From: Tabrizicola aquatica
GTDB taxonomy: Bacteria; Pseudomonadota; Alphaproteobacteria; Rhodobacterales; Rhodobacteraceae
DNA: 64,000 nucleotides
NCBI RefSeq assembly: GCF_002900975.1
Contig: NZ_PJON01000001.1
Coordinates: forward strand, 992,001-1,056,000
Direction of reading: 5' to 3'
The notes beneath the pieces were generated by a model. That model did not search any database. It was not told where the DNA came from and saw only the letters and a program-made list of their open reading frames with translations. This document shows, piece by piece, positions 8,448 through 17,104 of the stretch. The translations under genes and the position numbers were made by a program. Position 1 is the stretch's first letter. Each line of letters opens with the position of its first letter.

Positions 8448-9595
8448 CCGATCAGGGGGCCTGCGCGGCCATAGGTTTCGTCATAGTGCCGGCGCAGCCG
8501 CATCAACGCGATGCGCAGCACGATCTTGCCCGAGCGCGCCGCCCAGCCCATCCGCTTTTCCGCGACCTCCAGCCCTTCCAGAAAGCAGCAGCAGCGCAGG
8601 ACCACGTCGCCCAGACCGGGGCCAAGGTCGCGCAGCGCCGCCGCGACGCGTCCCCGGGCGGCAGACGGCCCCTCGGCCAGGCCCGAATCCGCCTGAAACC
8701 CGCCCCGGTCCCCGCCGGTCAGGAACCGGTCCCAGTTCTGCGCGACGCGAGGGCCCATCTGCGCCAGTTCGAAATCCTCGCGCAGGCGTTCGGCGGCCTG
8801 GACCAGTTCGGCCTCAAGAAACGGCTTGCCCTCTCTGTCGCGGCGGCGGCCCAAGAGGCTGACCGGGCTTTCCGCCATGTTATAGCGCAGGCGGCGCGGA
8901 CCGGCGTCGTCCATCACCTCGCGCTCGCCCCAGACGCGGTGCTGGTCGGCGAAGGTTCCCGCCGCCTCGTTCAGGCCCTGGCGGCGGTGGTCCTCTTCAT
9001 CGATCATCCGCTTCAGCGCGGCACGGCCCGCTGCGGTGATCTCGTAGGTCGAAACGCGCCCCGCTTTCCGGCAGGCGATCCAGTCGCGCAGGATGAAGGC
9101 CTGGGCCACCGGACGATCCAGCACGGCCGTGCGCAAGGAACGCCCGTCAGGGAATTCACGCAGCACCGCCGCCTTTTCCATTTCCGGCGCGATGGCCAGC
9201 ACCGCGCCCGGTTCGGCCAGCCGGCGCAGGACGCGGCGACCCTCGCGGGTCAGAAGCTGGGGATCGCAAAGCTCGGCCGGTGCGCGGCCTGGGGCCTGGC
9301 GGAGATGGGCAGTCATGGGCGGGTCATCCTTTCGATCTGGGTGATCGGCCGAACGCGGAACAAGTCGGGACACGGCGGCCAAAGCCTCGTCCATCAGCGG
9401 GTCGTCGCGCCGGTTTTCGTACCGGCGAACCTGGCGCAGGATGGTCGAGGCATGCAGCCCCTCGCGTCGTGCAAGCGCCCTGAACGATGTCCCTTCCTCG
9501 ACGTGGTCCAGGTAATGGCGCACGGCAGCAGGAAGCCAGTCTGGCAGGCTGGCAGCAATGAGTTCAGGCAAGGCAGTCGTCCCGTTTTGGTCCAC
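8444..9595 (-). CDS. DUF6456 helix-turn-helix protein
   Basis: This 383-aa protein has an N-terminal helix-turn-helix-like stretch ([23 protein letters not shown], about residues 36-58), then a winged-helix-like region ([15 protein letters not shown]). The C-terminal part, from about residue 230, matches the DUF6456 pattern I know from Rhodobacterales ([30 protein letters not shown]). The function is not established; a DNA-binding regulator is plausible. A CtrA-like near-box lies about 55 nt upstream. It is divergent from the DUF6477 gene. Confidence 0.78.
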   Translation of the reverse strand: MDQNGTTALPELIAASLPDWLPAAVRHYLDHVEEGTSFRALARREGLHASTILRQVRRYENRRDDPLMDEALAAVSRLVPRSADHPDRKDDPPMTAHLRQAPGRAPAELCDPQLLTREGRRVLRRLAEPGAVLAIAPEMEKAAVLREFPDGRSLRTAVLDRPVAQAFILRDWIACRKAGRVSTYEITAAGRAALKRMIDEEDHRRQGLNEAAGTFADQHRVWGEREVMDDAGPRRLRYNMAESPVSLLGRRRDREGKPFLEAELVQAAERLREDFELAQMGPRVAQNWDRFLTGGDRGGFQADSGLAEGPSAARGRVAAALRDLGPGLGDVVLRCCCFLEGLEVAEKRMGWAARSGKIVLRIALMRLRRHYDETYGRAGPLIG

Positions 9596-9649
9596 TTTCG
9601 GGCTGCGATACGTCCAGCCTTGGTCTTTCGCAACCTTGGGTGGAATTGG

Positions 9650-9664
9650 TTACCTGTTCGTTAA
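9650..9664. promoter_or_regulatory. CtrA-like box (one mismatch)
   Basis: TTAC at 9650-9653 and TTAA at 9661-9664 are separated by 7 nt, one base off the CtrA consensus. It lies in the 202-nt divergent spacer between the DUF6456 and DUF6477 genes. Weak evidence on its own. Confidence 0.3.
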
Positions 9665-9797
9665 CCTCTCGGCCAACCCCGAGAATTGACGGGAATTCCT
9701 AAACTTCTTGGTAACCTCCGTGCGGTGCTTGGTGGCTTTGCGCAACGCAGGGTTGACCCATTGCAGAATGCACGCATCCAAGAATGGAGTGTGCCCA

Positions 9798-10082
9798 ATG
9801 TCTGATTTCCGCGTGATGCTGTCCAACCTGCGCCGCCCCCGCCTTTTGATGCATGCGGCCCGCTTCGGGCTGGGCGATTACCGGCGCGAGCGGGACTTGC
9901 GGCGGCTGGTGCAGAGCGCGACCTCGCCCGAGGTCACGCTCCCACAGCTGATCGCGGTCGAGGAGCGGCTGGAGGCCACGCGGGTGGCGGGCGACGCGAG
10001 CTATTCGGTCGCGCGCCACATCGACGTGCTGATCGCACTTCTGGCCGAGGCGCAGCTGTTGCGCCGCAGCGGGATGGCTTAA
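9798..10082 (+). CDS. DUF6477 family protein
   Basis: This 94-aa basic, helical protein carries the pattern I associate with DUF6477 of Rhodobacteraceae: an N-terminal RRPRLLMHAARFGLGDYRRERDL followed by a helical tail. ATG 9798 is preceded by GGAG about 10 nt upstream. The in-frame ATG at 9708 is less likely because the preceding residues have no similar character. The function is unknown. Its end lies 16 nt from the end of the convergent MttB-like gene. Confidence 0.75.
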   Translation: MSDFRVMLSNLRRPRLLMHAARFGLGDYRRERDLRRLVQSATSPEVTLPQLIAVEERLEATRVAGDASYSVARHIDVLIALLAEAQLLRRSGMA

Positions 10083-10098
10083 GCCGGACCCGGCGCCC

Positions 10099-11640
10099 TC
10101 AGATGAAGGCGTCGGGCATTTCCGCCTTGCGGTTGGCGACGAAGGCTTCCAGCGCCTCACGCGTGCCCTCGTCCAGGGCCGGGGGCTGGTAGTCAGCGAG
10201 TTGTTTCTTCACCTTCTCGGACGCAAGCGCCTGGGTGTCGCGGCTGCCTTCCTCGGCCCAGGTCTCGAAGGGCTTGTAGTCGAAGAGGTCCGAGCGCCAG
10301 AAGGCCGACTTGAAGTTGGCCTGGGTGTGGCTGCAGCCCAGGTAATGGCCGCCCGGACCGACTTCGCGGATCGCGTCCATCGCCTGGCCGTTGGTGTCCA
10401 TCATGATGCCCTGCGCCAGATGGTGCAGCGTGCCCAGTTGGTCGGCGTCCATCACGAACTTCTCGTAGGACGAGACAAGCCCGCCCTCCAGCCAGCCGCA
10501 GGCGTGCAGCATGAAGTTCACGCCCGCCAGAAGCGCCATGTTCAGGCTGTTCGCGGTCTCATATGCGGCCTGTGCATCGGGCAGCTTGGACCCGCAGAAC
10601 GACCCGCCCGAGCGGTAGGGCAGCCCCATCCGCCGCGCGAGTTGCCCCGCGCCATAGGTGATATGCGCGGCTTCCGGCGTCCCGAAGGTCGGCGCGCCCG
10701 AGTTCATGTCGATCGAGGTCACGAAGGCGCCAAAGATCACCGGCGCACCGGGGCGGATCAGCTGGCTGTAGGCGACGCCGGCCAGAACCTCGGCCAGGAC
10801 CTGGGTCAGCGTGCCGGCCACCGTCACCGGCGCCATCGCGCCGCCGACGATGAAGGGACTGATGATCGCGGCCTGGTTCGCCTTGGCGTAAACCTCCAGC
10901 GCGCCCATCATGATGCCGTCGAAAGTCAGCGGCGAGTTGATGTTGATAAGCGAGGTCATCACCGTGTTCTGGTCGACGAAGTCATCGCCGAACAGGATCT
11001 TCGACATCGCCACCGAATCGGCCGCCCGGCTGGGTTCGGTGACCGAGCCCATGTAGGGCTTGTCCGACAGGGTCATGTGCGCGAGCAGCATGTCGAGGTG
11101 GCGCTTGTTCACCGGAATGTCGGTCGGCTCGCACACCGTGCCGCCGGAATGGTGCAGCCACTTCGACATGTAGCCCAGCTTCACGAAGTTCTGGAAATCC
11201 TCCAGCGTGGCATAGCGGCGGCCGCCTTCGGCATCGCGGACGAAGGGCGGTCCGTAGACCGGGGCCAAGACGAGGTTGCGTCCGCCAACCTCGACGTTGC
11301 GCTCGGGGTTGCGGGCGTGCTGGGTGAAGGACGACGGCGCGGTGGCGCAAAGCTTGCGCGCAAGACCACGCGGGATGTGGACGCGTTCGCCCTTCACATC
11401 CGCGCCCGCCGCGCGCCACAGGTCCAGGGCGGCTGGGTTCTCGACGAAGTTGACGCCGATCTCTTCCAGGACCGTCTCGGCGTTCCATTCGATGATCTGA
11501 AGCGCCTCTTCGTTCAGGATCTCGAAGTTCGGAATGTTGCGCTGGATGAAGCGCGCGGTCTCGAAGCTGACCGCGGTGCGCTCTGCCCGGCGGCTGGCGC
11601 CCCCTCCGCTGCGCGACCGGCGCCCTGCAACTTCGTTCAT
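10099..11640 (-). CDS. MttB-like (trimethylamine methyltransferase family) protein
   Basis: This 513-aa TIM-barrel-type protein belongs to the MttB superfamily, which transfers methyl groups from amines such as quaternary amines to a corrinoid protein. The full frame has no internal stop, so the pyrrolysine codon of archaeal MttB is absent; it is therefore a non-Pyl homologue of the MtgB type. Visible features are EEIGVNFVENPAALDLWR, SINPLT-like NINSPLTFDG and the Gly-rich FVTSIDMNSGAPTFGTPE. GGAGG lies 6 nt before ATG 11640. No corrinoid-protein gene is adjacent. The substrate (glycine betaine, choline derivatives or similar) is inference. Confidence 0.88.
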   Translation of the reverse strand: MNEVAGRRSRSGGGASRRAERTAVSFETARFIQRNIPNFEILNEEALQIIEWNAETVLEEIGVNFVENPAALDLWRAAGADVKGERVHIPRGLARKLCATAPSSFTQHARNPERNVEVGGRNLVLAPVYGPPFVRDAEGGRRYATLEDFQNFVKLGYMSKWLHHSGGTVCEPTDIPVNKRHLDMLLAHMTLSDKPYMGSVTEPSRAADSVAMSKILFGDDFVDQNTVMTSLININSPLTFDGIMMGALEVYAKANQAAIISPFIVGGAMAPVTVAGTLTQVLAEVLAGVAYSQLIRPGAPVIFGAFVTSIDMNSGAPTFGTPEAAHITYGAGQLARRMGLPYRSGGSFCGSKLPDAQAAYETANSLNMALLAGVNFMLHACGWLEGGLVSSYEKFVMDADQLGTLHHLAQGIMMDTNGQAMDAIREVGPGGHYLGCSHTQANFKSAFWRSDLFDYKPFETWAEEGSRDTQALASEKVKKQLADYQPPALDEGTREALEAFVANRKAEMPDAFI

Positions 11641-11757
11641 GTCAGCCTCCGAATACCGTTTGCCCGTCTTATGCCGCCAATCGCCGCCGGATCGCGCCCT
11701 GAAACCGGCCATTGGCTTCCAAAACCGACACTGGATTTGGCGGTAAGCGACACGGCG

Positions 11758-12540
11758 TCAGGAAAGTAGCGCGATGGGGCAATCCTCGGCCCCCGGATAG
11801 CCTGCGGTCGGGACCCAAGCGCAGCGCAACCCGGCGCTTGCGGCGTCGGCTTCCAGCGCCACGCGGTCGGGAAAGACATAGCGGGCGGGCGAGGCGCGGT
11901 AGGCCAGGAAATGCTCGGCCTGGTCGGGGTCCATGTCCTGCTTGCGGGCGAATTCGGCCAGATCCCCAAGGGGTGCGGTGGCGGACAGGATGTCAGCGAC
12001 CGCGACCTCGTGGCCAGGCGCCACCGCCAGGGCCGAGGCGATGCGCCAGCGCAGCACGTTCAGGCTGGCGATGCGGCCCTCGCGGGCGGCTTGCAAGACG
12101 GCGTCAAGCGTCTCGGACGGGCCAGGGCGCAGGAAGCAGCGGATGGCCGCGCGACCGCCGGGCGCAAGGATGCGGCGCACTTCGCCCAGGATCGCGCGCA
12201 GCGTGGTGCGGTCGGGCACGGCGTTCAGGGCACCGTCGCCGATCACCTGCCGCGCCGCCCCCGACGGCAGGGGCAGCTTGCGCCAGTCCGCGACCTGGGC
12301 GCGGCGGCAGGCGGTATCGCCGGGCCAGATGGCGGCGATCATGCCGGGCGCGGCGTCGAACGCCTCGACCCGCTTACCCAAATCCGCATAGGCAGGCGTC
12401 ACCCCCAACAGGACGGTAAGCCCCGGGCAGCCGTCCAGAAGCCCCGCGATCTGCCTGGCCAGCGCCGGCCCTGGCACCTGCGGCGGCCCCATCCGCGCCA
12501 TGCGCTGGCCGATGCGGGCCCAGTGGTCTTGAGTTTCCAT
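11758..12540 (-). CDS. SAM-dependent methyltransferase-like protein
   Basis: This 260-aa protein has a class-I methyltransferase outline: LLGVTPAYADLGKRVEAFD as a degenerate motif I/II region, GDGALNAVPDR, then VRRILAPGGRAAIRCFL (the typical post-motif III strand). The glycine-rich motif I is poor, so activity is uncertain. Its start lies only 38 nt from the start of the divergent ATP-grasp gene, so the two share a promoter region. Confidence 0.7.
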   Translation of the reverse strand: METQDHWARIGQRMARMGPPQVPGPALARQIAGLLDGCPGLTVLLGVTPAYADLGKRVEAFDAAPGMIAAIWPGDTACRRAQVADWRKLPLPSGAARQVIGDGALNAVPDRTTLRAILGEVRRILAPGGRAAIRCFLRPGPSETLDAVLQAAREGRIASLNVLRWRIASALAVAPGHEVAVADILSATAPLGDLAEFARKQDMDPDQAEHFLAYRASPARYVFPDRVALEADAASAGLRCAWVPTAGYPGAEDCPIALLS

Positions 12541-12578
12541 GGCCCGGACCCTAGCCTGCCGCCGAAGGGGCCGTCCAT

Positions 12579-13412
12579 ATGCTGCTGGCGATCATCACCC
12601 ATCCGCGCGATCGCCGGCTGCGCAGCTGGCTGGACGGATGGGTTCCCGTCAGTTCGCCGCGCTATCAACTGGACGCCATGCTGATCGAGGGTCGCCGCAC
12701 CGGCCTGCGCTGGTTCTTCACCGATCCCGGCAAACGGTTCCGCCCCGCAGATGCCGCGATCCTGCATGTCGACCAGTCGGTCGTGGGCCAGCCCTATCTG
12801 GACCTGGCCGCGCGCTATCCGGTGGCGGTGAACGGCCGCGCCCGCGACATCCGCAAGCGGCAGGTCAGCCGGAACCTGGTCCAGCGCGACTCGGGCTGGA
12901 CCGGGCCGGTCCTCGTGAAAAGCGACCTGAACTGCGGTGGACGGCCAGAGTACCTGGTCGCGCAGCGCGGTGGTGCCGCCCTGCCCCCGCCGCCGCCCGA
13001 ATACCACCTTTACGACCGGATCGACCTGGTCCCGGCCGCCGTCTGGGACGACCCTGGCCGTGTCGTCGAACGGTATCTGCCCGAGCGCCGCGACGGCATG
13101 AACGTCCTGCGGATCTGGAGCTTCATGGGCGATTATGAGCGGTGCAGTTGGTACACTTCGCCCGAGACCATCGTGAAAGGCCGCAACATCGTGAGTTTCG
13201 GCAGCGCCGAGGTGCCCGAGGTTCTGCGCCAGGAACGCCAGCGCCTGGGCATCGACTATGGCAAGTTCGACTTCGCCATCGGGCCCGAGGGGCCGGTCCT
13301 TTACGACGCGAACAAGACGCCCGGCTATCTCTCTGCCCGCCCCGACCTGATGCGCGAGGCCGGGGGAAAGATGGCCCGCGCGCTGATGCGGATGGTGGAC
13401 GGCCGGGCTTGA
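12579..13412 (+). CDS. ATP-grasp-like protein
   Basis: The 277-aa protein has an ATP-grasp outline: VLVKSDLNCGGRPEYLV (a lysine strand), a central VVERYLPE and, near the end, YGKFDFAIGPEGPVLYDANKTPG, which corresponds to the metal-binding acidic/asparagine region. The N-terminus (LLAIITHPRDRRLRSW) is not typical of known biosynthetic ligases. Substrates are unknown; ATP-grasp enzymes usually join a carboxylate to an amine. It is divergent from a methyltransferase-like gene and upstream of guaA by 39 nt. Confidence 0.68.
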   Translation: MLLAIITHPRDRRLRSWLDGWVPVSSPRYQLDAMLIEGRRTGLRWFFTDPGKRFRPADAAILHVDQSVVGQPYLDLAARYPVAVNGRARDIRKRQVSRNLVQRDSGWTGPVLVKSDLNCGGRPEYLVAQRGGAALPPPPPEYHLYDRIDLVPAAVWDDPGRVVERYLPERRDGMNVLRIWSFMGDYERCSWYTSPETIVKGRNIVSFGSAEVPEVLRQERQRLGIDYGKFDFAIGPEGPVLYDANKTPGYLSARPDLMREAGGKMARALMRMVDGRA

Positions 13413-13451
13413 CCCCCTTGCATCGCGGCATGGCTTTGGCTACGCGGGCGC

Positions 13452-15026
13452 ATGACCCAGGCACATGATCGTCTTCTCATCATCGACTTCGGTTCCCAGG
13501 TGACGCAGCTAATCGCGCGCCGCCTGCGTGAGTTGAACGTCTATTGCGAAATCCACCCCTACAACCGCGTGGACAACGCCTTTCTGACGGCCTTTGCGCC
13601 GAAGGCGGTGATCTTCTCGGGCGGGCCGGCCAGCGTCTACTGGGAAAACGCGCCGATGCCGCCGAAGGGCGTCTTTGACCTGGGCGTGCCGATCCTGGGG
13701 ATCTGCTACGGCCAGCAGGTGATGATGCATTGCCTGGGCGGTCATGTCGAAGGCGGTCACGGCACCGCCGAATTCGGGCGCGCCTTCGTCACGCCGACCG
13801 ACTTGACCCACCCGATCCTTGCCGGCTGGTTCCCGCCCGAGGACGGCCCGCAGGCGCGTGAGCAGGTGTGGATGAGCCACGGCGACCACGTGTCGAAACT
13901 GGCGCCGGGGTTCCAGGTCCTTGGCACCTCGCCCAATGCGCCGTTTGCCATCGCGGCGGACCCCAAGCGCCACTTCTACGCCGTCCAGTTCCATCCCGAG
14001 GTGCACCACACCCCGAAGGGCGGCCAGTTGTACGAGAACTTCGTCAAGCTGGCCGGGTTCAAGGGCGACTGGACGATGGGCGCCTACCGCGAAGAGGCGA
14101 TCCGCAAGATCCGCGAGCAGGTCGGCGACGCCAAGGTGATCTGCGGGCTGTCTGGCGGGGTGGATTCGTCCGTTGCCGCCGTCCTGATCCATGAGGCGAT
14201 CGGCGACCAGCTGACGTGCGTCTTCGTTGATCATGGGCTGTTGCGTCTGGGCGAGGCCGAGCAGGTCGTGACCATGTTCCGCGACCATTACAACATGCCG
14301 CTGATCCATGCCGATGAAAGCGCCCTCTTCCTTGGCGCGCTGGAGGGCGTCAGCGACCCTGAGGTCAAGCGCAAGACCATCGGCCGGCTGTTCATCGACG
14401 TGTTCCAGAAACACGCGACTGCGGTCGGGGGCGCGAAGTTCCTTGCGCAAGGCACGCTTTACCCGGACGTGATTGAATCGGTCAGTTTCTCGGGCGGGCC
14501 TTCGGTCACGATCAAGTCGCACCACAATGTCGGCGGCCTGCCGGAAAAGATGGGCCTGAAGCTCGTCGAACCTCTGCGCGAATTGTTCAAGGACGAGGTC
14601 CGCGCTTTGGGCCGTGAGCTTGGCCTGCCACCCAGCTTCATCGGCCGCCACCCCTTCCCCGGTCCCGGCCTTGCGATCCGCTGCCCGGGCGAGATCACGA
14701 AGGAAAAGCTGGATATCCTGCGCCGGGCGGATGCGGTCTACATTGACCAGATTCGCAAGCACGGGCTTTATGACGAGATCTGGCAGGCCTTCGCCGCGAT
14801 CCTGCCGATGAAGACGGTGGGCGTGATGGGCGACGGGCGGACCTACGATTACGCCCTGGCGCTGCGCGCGGTGACCAGTGTCGATGGCATGACCGCCGAC
14901 TACTACCCCTTCACGCACGAGTTCCTGGGCGAAACCGCCACCCGGATCATCAACGAGGTCAAGGGCGTGAACCGTGTGTTCTACGACTGCACCTCGAAAC
15001 CGCCGGGCACGATCGAGCTGGAATGA
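13452..15026 (+). CDS. guaA: GMP synthase (glutamine-hydrolysing)
   Basis: GuaA converts XMP to GMP using glutamine and ATP. The N-terminal class-I amidotransferase has its cysteine in GICYGQQ (Cys85) and the His/Glu pair in QFHPEV. The PP-loop ATP site is [10 protein letters not shown] (about residue 233). The C-terminal dimerisation domain includes [12 protein letters not shown] and ends KPPGTIELE, the standard GuaA end. At 524 aa it has the usual length. The stop overlaps the next gene's ATG by 4 nt. Confidence 0.98.
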   Translation: MTQAHDRLLIIDFGSQVTQLIARRLRELNVYCEIHPYNRVDNAFLTAFAPKAVIFSGGPASVYWENAPMPPKGVFDLGVPILGICYGQQVMMHCLGGHVEGGHGTAEFGRAFVTPTDLTHPILAGWFPPEDGPQAREQVWMSHGDHVSKLAPGFQVLGTSPNAPFAIAADPKRHFYAVQFHPEVHHTPKGGQLYENFVKLAGFKGDWTMGAYREEAIRKIREQVGDAKVICGLSGGVDSSVAAVLIHEAIGDQLTCVFVDHGLLRLGEAEQVVTMFRDHYNMPLIHADESALFLGALEGVSDPEVKRKTIGRLFIDVFQKHATAVGGAKFLAQGTLYPDVIESVSFSGGPSVTIKSHHNVGGLPEKMGLKLVEPLRELFKDEVRALGRELGLPPSFIGRHPFPGPGLAIRCPGEITKEKLDILRRADAVYIDQIRKHGLYDEIWQAFAAILPMKTVGVMGDGRTYDYALALRAVTSVDGMTADYYPFTHEFLGETATRIINEVKGVNRVFYDCTSKPPGTIELE

Positions 15027-15313
15027 TCCGCGTCACCGGCTCCCTGACCTGTGCCACGGCCGCCGACGCGGACCTGGTGCGGCAGCACCTGCCGGAACAT
15101 ATCCGGCTTAGCCGTGCGGAACCCGGCTGTCTGACCTTCCGTGTCGAACCGACCGACGATCCGCTGGTCTGGCGGCTGGACGAAACCTTCGCCGACCGCG
15201 CAGCGTTTGAGGCGCACCAGACCCGGGCGCGCGCATCGGACTGGTTCCGGGTCACGGCCCATCTTCTGCGGGATTTCAACGTGGTTGACGAGCCGGACTA
15301 CCCGGCGGCCTAG
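15023..15313 (+). CDS. ABM-domain (antibiotic biosynthesis monooxygenase-like) protein
   Basis: This 96-aa dimeric alpha/beta-barrel type protein resembles the ABM/YgiN family: an IRVTGSLTC strand, [18 protein letters not shown] and [13 protein letters not shown] followed by a C-terminal [11 protein letters not shown]. Members include quinol monooxygenases and many uncharacterised proteins. ATG 15023 overlaps the guaA stop (ATGA), so the two are co-translated. The function is not assignable beyond family. Confidence 0.82.
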   Translation: MIRVTGSLTCATAADADLVRQHLPEHIRLSRAEPGCLTFRVEPTDDPLVWRLDETFADRAAFEAHQTRARASDWFRVTAHLLRDFNVVDEPDYPAA

Positions 15314-15338
15314 CCTCACTCGACCGGACAGAAACAAG

Positions 15339-15362
15339 AAGGCCGCCCCATCGGGCGGCCTT
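15339..15362. terminator. Bidirectional terminator hairpin
   Basis: A 10-bp perfect stem, AAGGCCGCCC with GGGCGGCCTT, closes loop CATC. It lies between the convergent guaA-ABM operon and the beta-barrel gene; pyrimidine-rich runs flank it on both strands. Confidence 0.8.
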
Positions 15363-15383
15363 CCTTCCTGTGCCTGGCCGGTC

Positions 15384-15968
15384 CTAGAACCGGATACCGG
15401 CGCGCAGGCCCAGTGAATTGAAGCTGGCGTCGATGTCGACGTCCTGCCCGTTGTCGTAGAAGTCATAGTTCCGACGCAGGATTTCGGCACCCAGGAAGAA
15501 ACGGTCGTTGACCTTGTAGTCAGCCCCAACGCCAAGGATCAGCCCGGTCGAATCCGTCGTGGTCTCGTTCGACAGGAAGCTGGCGCGCGACAGGCCGATC
15601 GTGCCGTAAAGCAGCACGTTGTTCAGCGCATAGCCGGCGCGGGCCTTCACATCCAGGAAGCGGTTGTACTCATAATCATCCTTGTACGAGGTTTCGCCGT
15701 CCTCGGACACCTCATAGACCCCGCCCCGGCCGGCCGCGACTTCCGCGCCATAGACCAGGGTGCCGGATTCCCACAGATGACCGGCGAAGATGCCGAAGGC
15801 CGGGCCTTCAAGATCATAGCTGGAGGAGCCACCTTCATAGTCCTGCCCGCCCTTATGCGTGGCGCCCATGACCCCGCCGTAATAGCCGGCCCAGCCTGCG
15901 TCCTGTGCCGCGACCGATCCCGCCGCCATGGTCAGAACGGTGGCGCAGAGCATTGCTTTCCGCATCAT
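15384..15968 (-). CDS. Outer-membrane beta-barrel protein (porin-like, OmpW/Omp25-like)
   Basis: A signal peptide (MRKAMLCATVLTMAAGSVAAQ) is followed by about 170 residues of alternating strands. The opening WAGYYGGVMGATHKGG and the final aromatic residue (GLRAGIRF) fit a small 8-strand outer-membrane barrel. ATG at 15968 or 15965 is possible; AAAGGA is placed best for 15968. The specific role is unknown (structural or immunogenic membrane protein). It ends against the terminator shared with the ABM gene. Confidence 0.83.
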   Translation of the reverse strand: MMRKAMLCATVLTMAAGSVAAQDAGWAGYYGGVMGATHKGGQDYEGGSSSYDLEGPAFGIFAGHLWESGTLVYGAEVAAGRGGVYEVSEDGETSYKDDYEYNRFLDVKARAGYALNNVLLYGTIGLSRASFLSNETTTDSTGLILGVGADYKVNDRFFLGAEILRRNYDFYDNGQDVDIDASFNSLGLRAGIRF

Positions 15969-16129
15969 GGTAGATCCTTTCAAAAATTCCGTTTCCAAGA
16001 TGTATGACTAGCAGCCTGTCACAAAAAGGAAAATGCCGGGCCGATGTTCCACTGCGCCCTGTGCCCTTGCGGTCACATTTCCCCTGGACGTGCTGGACAT
16101 TCGCACCCCACCCCGGCAAGCCTTGCCGG

Positions 16130-17005
16130 ATGAGCGCACCCCATCGCCCCCTTGCCGCTGCCCTGTGGATGACCGGCTCGATCGCGGCCTTCACCTCGAT
16201 GGCCATCGCCACCCGGCAGATCAACGGCGCGCATGACACGTTCGAGATCCTGGCCTATCGGTCCGTCATCGGCTGGGTTCTGGTTATGGTCCTCGCGCTG
16301 GCCTTGGGCCAGACCGGGCGCATCAGCACGGACCGGGTGGGCAGCCACCTGGTGCGCAATGTCTTTCACTTCACCGGCCAGTCCTTGTGGTTCTGGGCGA
16401 TCACCCTGATCCCGCTGGCCCAGGTCTTCGCGCTGGAGTTCACCTCGCCGATCTGGGTGATCCTGCTCTCGCCGCTTTTCCTGGGCGAGCGGCTGACCCG
16501 GCGCAAGATGCTGGCGGCCGCCCTGGGTTTTGCCGGGATCATCATCGTGGCCCGTCCCGATTTCACCGCGCTGGAGCCGGGCGTCCTGGCGGCGGCCGGT
16601 GCGGCGGTGTTCTTTGCGGCGACCAACCTGATGACCAAGGCGCTGACCAGGGGGGAGCCGATCGTGTCGATCCTGTTCTGGCTGACGCTGATGCAAGCCT
16701 GTTTCGGCACGGCCGCCATGCTGGCCGACGGCAATGTCACCCTGCCGACCGCGGCCACCCTGCCCTGGCTGGCCCTGATCGGCGTGGCCGGGATCACGGC
16801 GCATCTGTGCCTGACGACCGCCCTGTCACTGGCGCCAGCCAGCACCGTCGTTCCGGTCGATTTCGCCCGCCTGCCGATCATCGCCGCCGTTGGTGCCGTC
16901 TTCTACGCCGAGCCGGTGGAACCCAGCCTTTTCCTCGGCGCTGCCCTTATCTTCCTGGGGATCTGGCTGAACCTGCGACAACGCGGCGCAGCGGCCACAG
17001 GTTGA
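16130..17005 (+). CDS. EamA-family (DMT) transporter
   Basis: A 291-aa inner-membrane protein with about ten helices in two EamA repeats. The first repeat has YRSVIGWVLVMVLALALG and LEFTSPIWVILLSPLFLGERL, and the second has FARLPIIAAVGAVFYAEPVE followed by a final helix. The ...SPIWV.. ..FLGE.. pattern is typical of drug/metabolite transporters related to RarD/YdcZ-type permeases. The substrate is unknown. ATG 16130 is chosen because the upstream open frame is not membrane-like. Confidence 0.85.
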   Translation: MSAPHRPLAAALWMTGSIAAFTSMAIATRQINGAHDTFEILAYRSVIGWVLVMVLALALGQTGRISTDRVGSHLVRNVFHFTGQSLWFWAITLIPLAQVFALEFTSPIWVILLSPLFLGERLTRRKMLAAALGFAGIIIVARPDFTALEPGVLAAAGAAVFFAATNLMTKALTRGEPIVSILFWLTLMQACFGTAAMLADGNVTLPTAATLPWLALIGVAGITAHLCLTTALSLAPASTVVPVDFARLPIIAAVGAVFYAEPVEPSLFLGAALIFLGIWLNLRQRGAAATG

Positions 17006-17008
17006 GTC

Positions 17009-17026
17009 CGTCACGAATCTGTGACG
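17009..17026. promoter_or_regulatory. Inverted repeat CGTCAC-N6-GTGACG
   Basis: A perfect 6+6+6 inverted repeat starts 3 nt after the DMT transporter stop and ends 12 nt before the putative -35 of the FadL-like gene. It could be an operator or a small terminator; there is no T-tract. Confidence 0.3.
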
Positions 17027-17038
17027 CCGCGTCATTGA

Positions 17039-17067
17039 TTGACCCATTGAAGGCAGGGGCCTAGCGT
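17039..17067 (+). promoter_or_regulatory. Putative sigma-70 promoter of the FadL-like gene
   Basis: TTGACC at 17039-17044 and TAGCGT at 17062-17067 are spaced by 17 nt, 38 nt before the ATG at 17105. The -35 is good and the -10 is weak. Confidence 0.4.
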
Positions 17068-17104
17068 TTTCGTCAGGGGAAATCCTTTGACAGGGACGAG
17101 GAAC

